Shown here: one piece after another, positions 16,163-23,750 of the stretch | How positions within the stretch are numbered: position 1 is the first letter of the stretch | How the letters are laid out: each line of letters starts with the position of its first letter | Origin: an uncultured bacterium | GTDB taxonomy: Bacteria > Cyanobacteriota > Vampirovibrionia > Gastranaerophilales > Gastranaerophilaceae | Reading direction: 5' to 3' | Length of the DNA: 38,679 nt | Assembly (NCBI GenBank): GCA_900547155.1 | Contig: URFH01000027.1 | Coordinates: forward strand, 1 to 38,679 | Notes under the pieces: generated by a model | Databases searched by the model: none | Seen by the model: the letters and a program-made list of their open reading frames with translations, nothing else | Told to the model about the DNA's origin: nothing | Position numbers and translations under genes: made by a program

Positions 16163-16813
16163 TTAATCCATTTTAGGGAACAGCAGCACCGACCCGTCTG
16201 CGTCGCGCCATTTGACAAAACCGGTTTTGGGAACGGTACCCTCGTAATCAATCACGGAAACAAGCGCCCAGTTTCCTTTTATGAGCACGAGTTTTATGTT
16301 TTTTGCCACATTGAACCCGCCGATTGACTGCGCCGTATCTGACGGGGCGCTGCGCAGGTTCCGGGTGTGAATATCTACGTCTTTCAGGTAATAAAGGCTT
16401 GTTTTCTTACCGAAATATGTATAAAAATCCTTGAGCGTCCAGAAATTTTCGGATTTTTCAGGCTTAACCCAGCCCGTGAGCCCGTTTTTCTTGTCATAAA
16501 CAATTTTATAAAATCCGTTTTCTTCATCCATAACATAGCAGAAAGCGTAATTTCTTTTGGGCACAAAAACGCTGAAAACCTGCGCCGGGTAAAGTTTATG
16601 GTTATTGAGGTCAACTTTTTCATTATCCCATGACATATAGTCCAAAAGTTGGGCTTTTTCTTCGGGTTTATCGTAAATTCCGAAATTTTTTTCCACCTGC
16701 AAAAAGCCGTAAACATTTTTCGGCACCGTAGAAACATAAGTCGGCTGAACCGACGCCATGCAAACGCCCGCAAATAGCAGCATTGACAGGAATATATACA
16801 AAAACTTTTTCAT
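16163..16813 (-). CDS. Secreted SH3-like domain protein
   Basis: The 216-aa product has a signal peptide (MKKFLYIFLSMLLFAGVCMA) and two beta-rich modules. The second (about 150-210: LRSAPSDTAQSIGGFNVAKN, then KLVLIKGNWALVSV and GFVKW) reads as a bacterial SH3 domain; the first (about 35-125, ending GLTGWVKPE) is a diverged one. Such domains often bind peptidoglycan or other envelope ligands. The frame can be extended to 16924, but the extension lacks sense and includes the promoter, and the signal peptide starts at the ATG at 16813. That ATG lies exactly six bases after a TATAAT box, suggesting a leaderless mRNA. Confidence 0.85.
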   Translation of the reverse strand: MKKFLYIFLSMLLFAGVCMASVQPTYVSTVPKNVYGFLQVEKNFGIYDKPEEKAQLLDYMSWDNEKVDLNNHKLYPAQVFSVFVPKRNYAFCYVMDEENGFYKIVYDKKNGLTGWVKPEKSENFWTLKDFYTYFGKKTSLYYLKDVDIHTRNLRSAPSDTAQSIGGFNVAKNIKLVLIKGNWALVSVIDYEGTVPKTGFVKWRDADGSVLLFPKMD

Positions 16814-16819
16814 ACAAAA

Positions 16820-16848
16820 ATTATAGCACCTAAGTATATTGTAAACAA
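16820..16848 (-). promoter_or_regulatory. Promoter predicted to give a leaderless mRNA
   Basis: On the minus strand, TTGTTT (16843-16848) and TATAAT (16820-16825) are 17 bases apart. Only TTTTGT separates the -10 from the ATG at 16813, so transcription would start at or within one base of the start codon. No Shine-Dalgarno sequence can exist in such a message. Confidence 0.6.
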
Positions 16849-16939
16849 ATGTAAATATATAACATAATGTACTAAAGTTTAAAACACAAAATGCCGTTAT
16901 ATTAAATGTGACAGAAAGTAACAAAAGGGAGTATTTATC

Positions 16940-17122
16940 ATGTACGGTTTTGATTTTTACAAGTTCAAATTGGCTCTAAAGAAGCTTGAAGAAGAAAATT
17001 ATTTGAAGCTTCAGGCCGACGTAAAAAAAGTTAAAATTTTCGTGGAAAACGCGCTTGCAAAAATGCTCGAATCCACTGCCAATCAGGCAAGAACAAATTA
17101 CATGGGACTGGAAATGTACTAA
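16940..17122 (+). CDS. 60-aa basic helical protein, unknown
   Basis: A short, Lys/Glu-rich, probably all-helical protein (MYGFDFYKFKLALKKLEEEN ... NYMGLEMY) with heptad-like spacing of Leu, Val and Ala. There is no recognised domain. AAAAGGGAG lies 8-10 bases before the ATG, and an intrinsic terminator follows 17 bases after the stop. This forms a complete single-gene unit, which supports a real gene despite its size. It is divergent from the SH3-like gene. Confidence 0.72.
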   Translation: MYGFDFYKFKLALKKLEEENYLKLQADVKKVKIFVENALAKMLESTANQARTNYMGLEMY

Positions 17123-17139
17123 TTTACGCACATCAAATG

Positions 17140-17173
17140 AAAAAGGGCAGGCTTTTCGGGTCTGTCCTTTTTT
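17140..17173 (+). terminator. Intrinsic terminator
   Basis: AAAAGGGCAG (17141-17150) pairs with CTGTCCTTTT (17162-17171) with one G-U pair, followed by more T. It ends the 60-aa gene. Confidence 0.8.
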
Positions 17174-17179
17174 GTATTG

Positions 17180-17430
17180 CCCGCTAACCCCTCGGGAGAG
17201 GGAAAATATGCCCTCTCCCATCCGCGCAGGCGAGTGCAGAGTGTTAATCTTCCGCCCTCGCTCAGCTCCCAATTCCGTCTACAATCGAGTGACGGGGCTG
17301 TGCCCCTAGCGGAAGCGAGCCAAGGCTGGAGCCGTCAGCGCAGGCTGGCGGCGCAACGCTGTTTATCGCGAGCTTTCAAGACAAACAACCGCTACAATCA
17401 TGACAACACTACATCCATCTCCCGCCCAAT
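17180..17430. repeat. Mosaic GC-rich repeats before the HCP-like gene
   Basis: CCCTCGGGAGAGGG and CCCTCTCCCATC-type arms are followed by a GGGGC-TGT-GCCCC hairpin (17294-17306), then a GC-rich stretch with GCTGGAGCC and GCGCAGGCTGGCGGCGC. The stretch AATCATGA...CTCCCGCCCAATATAAAAA (about 17396-17437) resembles AATCATGA...CTCCCGCCCTATATGAAAA upstream of the YebC-family gene (about 4809-4850). With the terminator, this accounts for the 330-base space 17123-17452. Confidence 0.65.
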
Positions 17431-17452
17431 ATAAAAATTAAACTTTTTTCTA

Positions 17453-19138
17453 ATGGAAAAAATTATGATTGAGTTTAAAATACAATTGCCGCTCATAAAC
17501 AAGGAATTACACAGAGGACGGGCTAGATTCGGGAAAATTATGTTTAACTATTACGCTGACGAAAATATCGGATTCAACGATTGCGCAATCGAGGGAAATT
17601 GCAGCATTGACCCTGTAATGTACTCTTTGATGGAGATTTTGCTTTACGAATTGAAGCAAATCACCTATTACGTGGTGAAAATGCTTGAGCTGGGATATGA
17701 CAATCCGGCACTAAAATCCAAAATTATCCGCTACCTTTCGCTAATCATCGTCGGCTATGAGTTTAACAGGCAGGAATTTGAACAGCTTTTGAGGGAAATT
17801 AACCGTGAAAAGAAAGAAGTCGAGCGGGTTTTTATGGAGGTATGCGAAAAAAGAAATATCGACTGCCAGATTTTGCATTCGCACTTAAAAATCGAAAATT
17901 TTGACTTCATCAGCATGATAAATCAGGGCGAAAGGCAGGCTGTGCTGAGAAACAAAGCCATGAGCACAAATGTCAAAAACCTGACGGAAATCATCCTGCA
18001 GCTCATAAAAAGCGCTGCCGTAAGGCTTGTTGAGCTGGAAAATTACAAATCCGACTGCAATCAGGAAACAAATGCAATTTTAAAACTCTTTAACAGCCTG
18101 AATTTCAGCACTTTTAACGAGGCAAAACTCACACGAAAAATAAACGATTTTGCAAAAGCAAATTTTGACATCCACAGAAAACTTCACAGCGCAAAAGAAG
18201 AATATTACGGAAATATCCGCCCCGTGGAGATTTCAACAGAGATTAAAAAGGGGCCGGCAATCCTTGTTACAGGTCAAAATCTGTACGATTTTGAAAGGCT
18301 GCTGGAAGCGACAAAAAATGAGGATATAAATATTTATACTCATGACGGGATGATTGTTGCGCACGCATACCCGAAATTTGCCCAATATCCCAACCTTGTC
18401 GGGCATTTTCAAAAGTCGCTGGACAATTTTCAGATGGATTTTTCGCTTTTTAAAGGCGCAATCGTCATTACCCAGAACGCCCAGCATAAATTTGAGCGGC
18501 TTTTTAGAGGCAGAATTTTTACAACCAATCCGATTTCCGGCAAAGGCATGCGAAAAATCGTAAATGATGATTTTTCACCCGTTATTCAGGCTGCAATCGA
18601 CGCAAAAGGCTTTGATGACGAGGTAAAATCGCCTCCGGTGCTTGTTGGTTATGACGAGCAAAAAATTATGGAAAAAGTCGATAAAATCATTGAAAAAATC
18701 AAAAACGGCGAGATAAAACATCTTTTCATCGTCGGTTTGATTAATCATTCGCTTTTTGCGCAGGATTATTTTAACGAGCTGGTGGCAAATGTGCCCGAAA
18801 CAAGCTATGTTCTTTCGACCGCCGTAAGCTCGGACAGGGAGAATGTTTTCCACATTGATTCGTACTTCAATACCTCGCTGATTTACAAGATTCTTGAAAA
18901 ATTGAAAGAAAATATTGACCTTTCAAAATTTCCCGTGTCGATGTTTATGACGCAGTGCAATCTTCACACGATTTCGCACCTTTTTAACCTCAAACTCATC
19001 GGGATTCGCGACATTTACCTGCCGGAATGTTCAGCAAACATTCTCACGCCCAACATGATTAATTTTCTGCGCGACAAGTTCGGTTTCAGGCAGATTTCGG
19101 ACAATGCAAAAAAGGATTTGAAGAAAATTTGCTCTTAA
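17453..19138 (+). CDS. Hybrid-cluster-protein (HCP) fold homologue lacking the metal ligands
   Basis: The 561-aa product aligns along its whole length with hybrid cluster protein/hydroxylamine reductase. Residues 30-53 correspond to the N-terminal MFCYQCEQT...GCT..GVCG motif but read MFNYYADEN...DCAIEGNC, so two of four [4Fe-4S] cysteines are lost and two (44, 50) remain. Residues 54-115 match the DLLIYALKG...ARELG helices. Residues 266-300 match ILVTGQ-L-D-ERLLE...IYTHDGM, 354-390 match GRIFTT...FSPVI. Of the hybrid-cluster ligands only the His (YTH, 297) remains; the Glu of THGEM is Gly299, and the cysteines of TTNC, GGCDGA, AGCAKY and GQCND are replaced. It therefore should not reduce hydroxylamine. 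Role unknown. Start ATG at 17453, or 17465; neither has a strong ribosome-binding site. A single gene. Confidence 0.8.
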   Translation: MEKIMIEFKIQLPLINKELHRGRARFGKIMFNYYADENIGFNDCAIEGNCSIDPVMYSLMEILLYELKQITYYVVKMLELGYDNPALKSKIIRYLSLIIVGYEFNRQEFEQLLREINREKKEVERVFMEVCEKRNIDCQILHSHLKIENFDFISMINQGERQAVLRNKAMSTNVKNLTEIILQLIKSAAVRLVELENYKSDCNQETNAILKLFNSLNFSTFNEAKLTRKINDFAKANFDIHRKLHSAKEEYYGNIRPVEISTEIKKGPAILVTGQNLYDFERLLEATKNEDINIYTHDGMIVAHAYPKFAQYPNLVGHFQKSLDNFQMDFSLFKGAIVITQNAQHKFERLFRGRIFTTNPISGKGMRKIVNDDFSPVIQAAIDAKGFDDEVKSPPVLVGYDEQKIMEKVDKIIEKIKNGEIKHLFIVGLINHSLFAQDYFNELVANVPETSYVLSTAVSSDRENVFHIDSYFNTSLIYKILEKLKENIDLSKFPVSMFMTQCNLHTISHLFNLKLIGIRDIYLPECSANILTPNMINFLRDKFGFRQISDNAKKDLKKICS

Positions 19139-19254
19139 TTCCGCTTCAAAATGCCGGAATACCCCCAAAAATCGTCATTGCGGGGCAAACGGCGAATTGG
19201 TAAAGTTTTTTCTATTGTTACGAAGCAACTCCGGAATTTCGGGTTGTTTTTTTG

Positions 19255-19330
19255 AATTTTCCCTTTTTTAACCGCCCCCTCACCCGCCCTGCAGGCACCC
19301 TCTCCCGTCGGGAGAGGGAAAATATGCACT
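19255..19330. repeat. Mosaic GC-rich repeat after the HCP-like gene
   Basis: TTTTAACCGCCCCCTCACCC followed by GCCCTGCAGGCACCCTCTCC and a CCCGTCGGGAGAGGG hairpin; the same order as in the blocks at 4.68 and 5.7 kb. Confidence 0.75.
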
Positions 19331-19346
19331 CTTTCGCTCTCGCAGT

Positions 19347-19499
19347 TGTAGGGTGGGAAAAGTAAAACAGTTCCCACCGCAAAAACGTGCAAAAGTGTAA
19401 ATTTCAGGTTTTTATGATGGCTTGTGACCGCTACCCATCCGCATTCGTACGCAATACTGCCGTATTGCAACGACTGCTCCTTCCCCGAGTTGGGGAAGG
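19347..19499 (-). repeat. ~153-bp dispersed repeat unit, copy 3
   Basis: TGTAGGGTGGGAAAAGTAAA to the CTTCCCCGAGTTGGGGAAGG hairpin, same orientation as copies 1 and 4. The frame MQYGSIAYECGWVAV appears in the minus strand, as in copy 2. Confidence 0.85.
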
Positions 19500-19692
19500 C
19501 TGTTTGGTTCTCCCTCCCCGACTTGGGGAGGGCCGGGGTGGGGAGCGATAAAAACAGTATTTGTGAGGTTTGCAGGGGTCAGTCTGCTTGAACTGGCTAT
19601 TTTTTAATCGTCCCTCACCCATTTTTCTAATGTTCGCGTTGCTCACATTGAAAAATCACCCTCTCCCGTCAGGAGAGGGGAATTAAGCTAAA
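19500..19692 (-). repeat. Mosaic GC-rich repeat, long inverted copy
   Basis: TCTCCCTCCCCGACTTGGGG...GGGGAGCGATAAAAACAGTA, then GTCTGCTTGA, then TTTTTAATCGTCCCTCACCC, ATTTTTCTAATGTTCGCGTTGC and a CCCTCTCCCGTCAGGAGAGG hairpin. It is the reverse complement of the long units at 33.7 and 37.7 kb and runs up to the pilD stop. Together with the previous two entries it explains the 558-base space 19139-19696. Confidence 0.8.
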
Positions 19693-19696
19693 AAAT

Positions 19697-20686
19697 TCAA
19701 ATACCGGCAAAAAATATCACCACAAACGCTCCGAGAATGAGCGCAGGGCCGAAAGGCAGGTAAGTCAGGCCGTTTCCGTCTTTTATTCCCGTCAAAATGC
19801 CCCGGCAGCAATAATATCCAATCGACGCAAGCAGCGCAATCGCAAACCAGTAAAGCCAACCCTCGCCCAGCACGTCATAAAAATTGCCAAGAGCGATGAG
19901 AACAAAAAGCAGCAAAAAAAGAATTAAAGCGCTGAAAAGCCTGTAATTTTTCTGTTTGAAAAGCTTGTACAGGAACATCGGAAGTATAATGAGCACCTGA
20001 AAAATCAGGCTGAACAAAATAATTACAATAAGGTTTGAAATCCCGAAAAAAGCCCCCAGCGCGCCCGCTATGTATGTGTCGCCCTCTCCGAAAGCACGCT
20101 TGCCGATAAAAATTTGCGGAATCCGCGCGAGCGCCTCCATTATTATTATGCCGGCAACAAGCCCGAGAAGCGCATAAATAAAGGATTGCCAGATTGTAAG
20201 CTTAATTCCGGCGAGAAAAAGGGTTATTTTTGTATGATTTGTGCCTGCAATGTTAAAAAAGTTGTAAATCAGCCCCAGAACGCCCAGAATATAAGCATGA
20301 GTATCGAAAATAATGCGTTCTTTTATGTCGCAAACCGCCATCACAATGCACAATGCAGCGGCAGCCGTTAAAAACAGCGTGTTGAGCGTAAATCCGTATT
20401 TTAAATAAATCCCCGTGACCGTCAGTGCGGTGAAAAGCTCAACCAGCGGGTATTGAAAGCTGATTTTTTCCTTGCAGTACCGGCATTTTCCCCCGAGGGC
20501 GAGAAAAGAAAGAACCGGAATATTATCCCATGGCGCCAGTTTGTGAGAGCAATGCGGGCATTTTGAGGGCGGAAGAACAATTGATTCACCGCTGAAACCG
20601 CGGAGAATAACAACATTCAGAAAGCTTCCGAGGCAAATCGCCATCACAAAAACCCAAACTACCAAAACTGTTTCAATCGAAATCAT
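19697..20686 (-). CDS. pilD: Prepilin peptidase / N-methyltransferase
   Basis: The 329-aa inner-membrane protein cleaves and N-methylates type IV prepilins. The cytoplasmic zinc-type motif is complete (Cys43, 46, 68, 71 in CPHC...CRYC), preceded by the GSFLNVVILR signature. The catalytic aspartates are Asp120 (CDIKERII) and Asp203 (FGEGDTYIAG). About eight transmembrane helices are present; the Asp203 loop sits before GALGAFFG. Its start overlaps the sigma-factor stop by four bases (ATGA), so the two are translationally coupled. pilT lies 11 kb away. Confidence 0.93.
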   Translation of the reverse strand: MISIETVLVVWVFVMAICLGSFLNVVILRGFSGESIVLPPSKCPHCSHKLAPWDNIPVLSFLALGGKCRYCKEKISFQYPLVELFTALTVTGIYLKYGFTLNTLFLTAAAALCIVMAVCDIKERIIFDTHAYILGVLGLIYNFFNIAGTNHTKITLFLAGIKLTIWQSFIYALLGLVAGIIIMEALARIPQIFIGKRAFGEGDTYIAGALGAFFGISNLIVIILFSLIFQVLIILPMFLYKLFKQKNYRLFSALILFLLLFVLIALGNFYDVLGEGWLYWFAIALLASIGYYCCRGILTGIKDGNGLTYLPFGPALILGAFVVIFFAGI

Positions 20687-21468
20687 TCTTTTTTCTCTCT
20701 AATCATCTCAAAAAGCATATGCAGCGCCTTTTTTATCCTGCGTGAAATCTGCATTTGCGATATACCGAGCTTTTCCGCGACCTGCGTCTGGCTCATTTCC
20801 TGAAAATAAATCATATCAATGACATCTTTGTATGATTTGTCCAGATTTTTCAAAGATTCCGCAAGAAGAATCCTGTCCTCCTGAAAATTCTGCAAATTTT
20901 GGTAGCTCAAATCCGCAATCTGATCTCCCCATGTCGAATATTCCTCTTCTGTTGTAAAAGCAAGCTGGTCAAGAGAAATCGGGTGTTTTCTTCTATCTAC
21001 TTCGATTGCCTCCGAAACTTTTTGAACAGGAAGATCCATTTTGTCGGCAATTTCCATTTCTGTAGGATTTTCACCTATTTCATCGGCAAGTTCCGCGCTG
21101 AGTTTGTGCACACGATAAGCAAGCTCCTGAATAGCCCTCGGAGCCTTAATCATGGAGGCTTTATCGCGCAAATAATGGCGGATTTCGCCTGTAATCATGT
21201 ACATTGCATAACTTTTGAAATTTTTGCTCACACCCGCGTCGTAAAGCCTTATTGCTTTCAAAAGTCCTACGCTCCCGACCTGAATAATGTCTTCAATAGG
21301 GTCGGTGCTTCTTCTGGCGAGAGTATGGGCAATTTTTTTTACAAGGGGCATGCACGCAATTGCGATAAGGTTCTGCATTTGCGTTTTTTTGGGTGAGGTT
21401 TTGAGCTTTCTGTATTCTTCAAGCCACTGCGCAACCTCGTCATAATTAATGTAGGTATCTGTAACCAT
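20683..21468 (-). CDS. Group 3 sigma-70 factor (SigF/SigB-like)
   Basis: The 261-aa product has regions 2 (DPIEDIIQVGSVGLLKAIRL, FKSYAMYMITGEIRHYLRD), 3 (AYRVHKLSAELADEIGENPT...DKMDLPVQKV) and 4 (LDKSYKDVIDMIYFQEMSQT followed by QVAEKLGISQMQISRRIKKAL) and no region 1, as in group 3 sigma factors. It is closest in layout to cyanobacterial SigF and Bacillus SigB/SigF. Synechocystis SigF is known to control pilus and motility genes. Here the gene overlaps pilD by four bases. A TGGTATAAT extended -10 (21489-21494 core) precedes the ATG. Confidence 0.92.
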   Translation of the reverse strand: MVTDTYINYDEVAQWLEEYRKLKTSPKKTQMQNLIAIACMPLVKKIAHTLARRSTDPIEDIIQVGSVGLLKAIRLYDAGVSKNFKSYAMYMITGEIRHYLRDKASMIKAPRAIQELAYRVHKLSAELADEIGENPTEMEIADKMDLPVQKVSEAIEVDRRKHPISLDQLAFTTEEEYSTWGDQIADLSYQNLQNFQEDRILLAESLKNLDKSYKDVIDMIYFQEMSQTQVAEKLGISQMQISRRIKKALHMLFEMIREKKE

Positions 21469-21488
21469 ACTCTAATTCCTGCTTTTAC

Positions 21489-21521
21489 ATTATACCATTT
21501 TAACTCAAACTTTGGTATGAT
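21489..21521. promoter_or_regulatory. Divergent extended -10 promoters (sigma factor / aldolase)
   Basis: On the minus strand, TGGTATAAT has its hexamer at 21489-21494 and serves the sigma factor. On the plus strand, TGGTATGAT has its hexamer at 21516-21521 and lies seven bases before an ATG at 21529. The aldolase mRNA could therefore be leaderless. Both are extended -10 elements without a clear -35. Confidence 0.45.
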
Positions 21522-21528
21522 AGGAATC

Positions 21529-22173
21529 ATGAATTTATATGAATTTAAAAATCTGTTTTCGATTATCAAATACGGCAAAAAATTAGGTCAAAAAAACTGC
21601 ACACCGGGCACATCAGGCAATATCAGCGTCAGGCTGGGCGAAAATATCATGATTTCGGCGTCGGGCTCGGCGCTGGGAGATTTGCGCCCTGAAGATGTTG
21701 TTATTATGGATTTTGGAACAAATCTTGTTAAAGGAAAAAAGAAACCCTCCTCCGAAAAACACCTCCACGCACGGATTTATGAAATGCGCCCTGACATAAA
21801 CGCAATTATTCACTGTCATGCGCCTTATGTTTCATCGTTTGCAGTGGCTCACATACCTTTATCAAAACCGATTATCTCGGAGAATGTTTTCTATTTTGGC
21901 GAAATTCCGCTCGCTGACTACGCAATGCCCTCATCGGATGATTTGGTCGAATTTACTTCAAAATTCTTTGACAAGCATGACGCGGTGCTGATGGCGAATC
22001 ATGGGATTATCATCGGCGGAAAAGACATAAAAGACGCATATTACAAGATGGAAACCGCTGAAACATACGCGCAGATTTATTTGAATTCCTTTATTCTGGG
22101 CGGTTCACACGATTTGTCGCAAAAACACATCGAGGAAATCTACGAATTGCGCAAATTGATGGGTAAAGCGTAA
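21529..22173 (+). CDS. Class II aldolase/adducin-family enzyme
   Basis: The 214-aa product belongs to the zinc-dependent class II aldolase family (L-fuculose-1-phosphate aldolase, ribulose-5-phosphate 4-epimerase, MtnB). The signatures are GTSGNISVR (residues 27-35, phosphate binding), SSEKHLHARIY with the metal-ligand region Glu76, IIHCHAP (His95, His97) and MANHGIIIGG (third His). The substrate cannot be decided between sugar-phosphate aldol cleavage and methylthioribulose-1-phosphate dehydration. An in-frame ATG at 21517 lies within the -10 box, so 21529 is preferred. It is convergent with the serine dehydratase operon. Confidence 0.88.
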   Translation: MNLYEFKNLFSIIKYGKKLGQKNCTPGTSGNISVRLGENIMISASGSALGDLRPEDVVIMDFGTNLVKGKKKPSSEKHLHARIYEMRPDINAIIHCHAPYVSSFAVAHIPLSKPIISENVFYFGEIPLADYAMPSSDDLVEFTSKFFDKHDAVLMANHGIIIGGKDIKDAYYKMETAETYAQIYLNSFILGGSHDLSQKHIEEIYELRKLMGKA

Positions 22174-22182
22174 ATTTCTAAC

Positions 22183-23073
22183 CTACGCCAGCCCCCACTG
22201 CTTTGCAAGGCGCTCGGAAATCTCAAGTCCGGTTTTGGTCACAGCAAGCCCCGCCTCGGAGCTTTCTTTCAGATGGGGCGACATTAATTGCCCGACCTGC
22301 CGCATTGCGTCCACAACTTCATCCGCAGGAATAACGGATTTTACCCCCGCCATCGCCAATTCTGCCGCCGTAACAGCGTTTATGGCGAGAAAAGCATTCC
22401 GTTTCACGCAGGGAACCTCAACCAGCCCCGCCACAGGGTCACAAACAAGCCCCATAATATTTTTCAACGTCAAAGCAGCAGCATTTACAACCAGCGACGA
22501 ACTTCCCCCGTACAGCTCAACAAGAGCACCCGCAGCCATTGCCGCAGCAACGCCGCACTCGCCCTGACATCCGGCAACCGCACCCGCCAGAGCAACTTTA
22601 TGAGAAACAATCTCTCCAATCATGCCCGCAGTCAAAAGCGCATTAATCTGCTCCTCTTCCGGCGCGTTAATTGCCTCTGAAAGCGCGATTATCACCGCAG
22701 GAACAATCCCGCACGAACCCGCCGTCGGGCAGGCAACGATTTTCCCCATGCGAAGATTCTGCTCAATCGTAGCCAGCGCATACAAAAGCACTTTTTGATA
22801 TGTTTTTGAAAAAAGCGTTGTTCCATGTTCATAATGGGCCTTGAGTTTTGCACAATCCTCCCCGCACAGCCCGCTGGCAGACTTTTCTTTTGATTCCAGC
22901 CCGATATTTATTGCATTTTTCATCGCGTCGAGGTGATTTTTAACTTTTTCACGCACTTTTGAAACAGGAATTTCAAAATGTTCCGCCTCAGCCTCCTCGC
23001 AGATTTTACAAATTTTTTTCCCCGAAGAATCGCTGTAACTTATTAAATCTTCAAAAGTTTCTATTTTTTCCAT
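22183..23073 (-). CDS. sdaAA: L-serine dehydratase, alpha subunit
   Basis: With the beta subunit it deaminates L-serine to pyruvate and ammonia using an oxygen-sensitive [4Fe-4S] cluster. The 296-aa product has CPTAGSCGIVPAVI, GACQGECGVAAAMAA-like AVAGCQGECG and LVCDPVAGLVEVPCVKRNA, all conserved in the SdaA alpha chain. ATG at 23073 starts seven bases after the beta stop; a longer reading from a TTG at 23097 would overlap the beta gene. This is the two-subunit form found in Firmicutes, here third in a pdc-sdaAB-sdaAA operon. Confidence 0.94.
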   Translation of the reverse strand: MEKIETFEDLISYSDSSGKKICKICEEAEAEHFEIPVSKVREKVKNHLDAMKNAINIGLESKEKSASGLCGEDCAKLKAHYEHGTTLFSKTYQKVLLYALATIEQNLRMGKIVACPTAGSCGIVPAVIIALSEAINAPEEEQINALLTAGMIGEIVSHKVALAGAVAGCQGECGVAAAMAAGALVELYGGSSSLVVNAAALTLKNIMGLVCDPVAGLVEVPCVKRNAFLAINAVTAAELAMAGVKSVIPADEVVDAMRQVGQLMSPHLKESSEAGLAVTKTGLEISERLAKQWGLA

Positions 23074-23080
23074 ATTTTTT

Positions 23081-23749
23081 TTAATCCAACGCTTCAATAT
23101 TTCTAATCAAATACATTTCATCAATTTTTTGCAGCTCACGAATAACATAATCCGGAAGCGGCGAATCAAGACAAATGCCCATCGACGCTTCTTCGCCTTT
23201 TGCGCTCCTGTCGCAATGCAGCGTGGCAATATTAACATCCTGCCCCTGAATCAGCGCAGAAACGCGGTAAACCATGCCGGGTTTGTCCCTGTAAATCAAC
23301 ACGAGCGTAGGAAAATCGCCTTTTATGTCAAAGGAATAACCGTTAATTTTGTTGATTACGACCTCACCCGCTCCGAGCGAACTCCCGCAAAGCGTCATCC
23401 GGTCGGGATTTTCAAAAATTATCTCCACAGAATTCGGGTGCCTGTTATTATCCTCCCGAAACTCGAATTCATAGGCGATTCCTCTTTCACGGGCTATTTC
23501 ACAGGCGTTTTTTATACGCTCATCATCCACATTGAACCCGAGAACCCCGCCTAAAAGCCCTTTGTCCGTGCCATGACCCTTGCCGGTTTTGGCAAAAGAA
23601 TTGTAAAGCACAAATTTCACATTTTCGGGCGTTTTGCCGTAAATTTTCCCCGCCAGAAGCCCCAGCCGCACCGCACCTGCCGTGTGAGAGCTGGATGGGC
23701 CTATCATTACAGGCCCTATTACATCAAAAAGCGTTTTTGTCTTTTGCAT
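23081..23749 (-). CDS. sdaAB: L-serine dehydratase, beta subunit
   Basis: The 222-aa beta chain opens with FDVIGPVMIGPSSSHTAGAV, the signature of this subunit. A C-terminal ACT domain (about 145-215; TLVLIYRDKPGMVYRVSALI, then GQDVNIATLHCDR) is likely to sense serine or another amino acid. The ATG lies one base after the decarboxylase stop, so coupling is very tight. It is followed directly by the alpha gene. Confidence 0.94.
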   Translation of the reverse strand: MQKTKTLFDVIGPVMIGPSSSHTAGAVRLGLLAGKIYGKTPENVKFVLYNSFAKTGKGHGTDKGLLGGVLGFNVDDERIKNACEIARERGIAYEFEFREDNNRHPNSVEIIFENPDRMTLCGSSLGAGEVVINKINGYSFDIKGDFPTLVLIYRDKPGMVYRVSALIQGQDVNIATLHCDRSAKGEEASMGICLDSPLPDYVIRELQKIDEMYLIRNIEALD

Positions 23750-23750
23750 T

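Noticed and set aside
16814..16924. 37-residue N-terminal extension of the SH3-like protein
   Set aside because: Contains the promoter and precedes a clear signal peptide at the internal ATG.
17453..19138. Annotating the HCP homologue as a working hydroxylamine reductase
   Set aside because: Nearly all ligands of both clusters are replaced, so the activity cannot be expected.
19135..19646. Minus-strand frames of 111 and 71 aa
   Set aside because: Read through the repeat modules; composition follows the hairpin DNA, not a protein.
12195..22173. A methionine-salvage set (MtnX-like phosphatase plus MtnB-like aldolase)
   Set aside because: The two genes are about 9 kb apart in different units, and no MtnA, MtnD or MtnK homologue is present; the family matches are too general.
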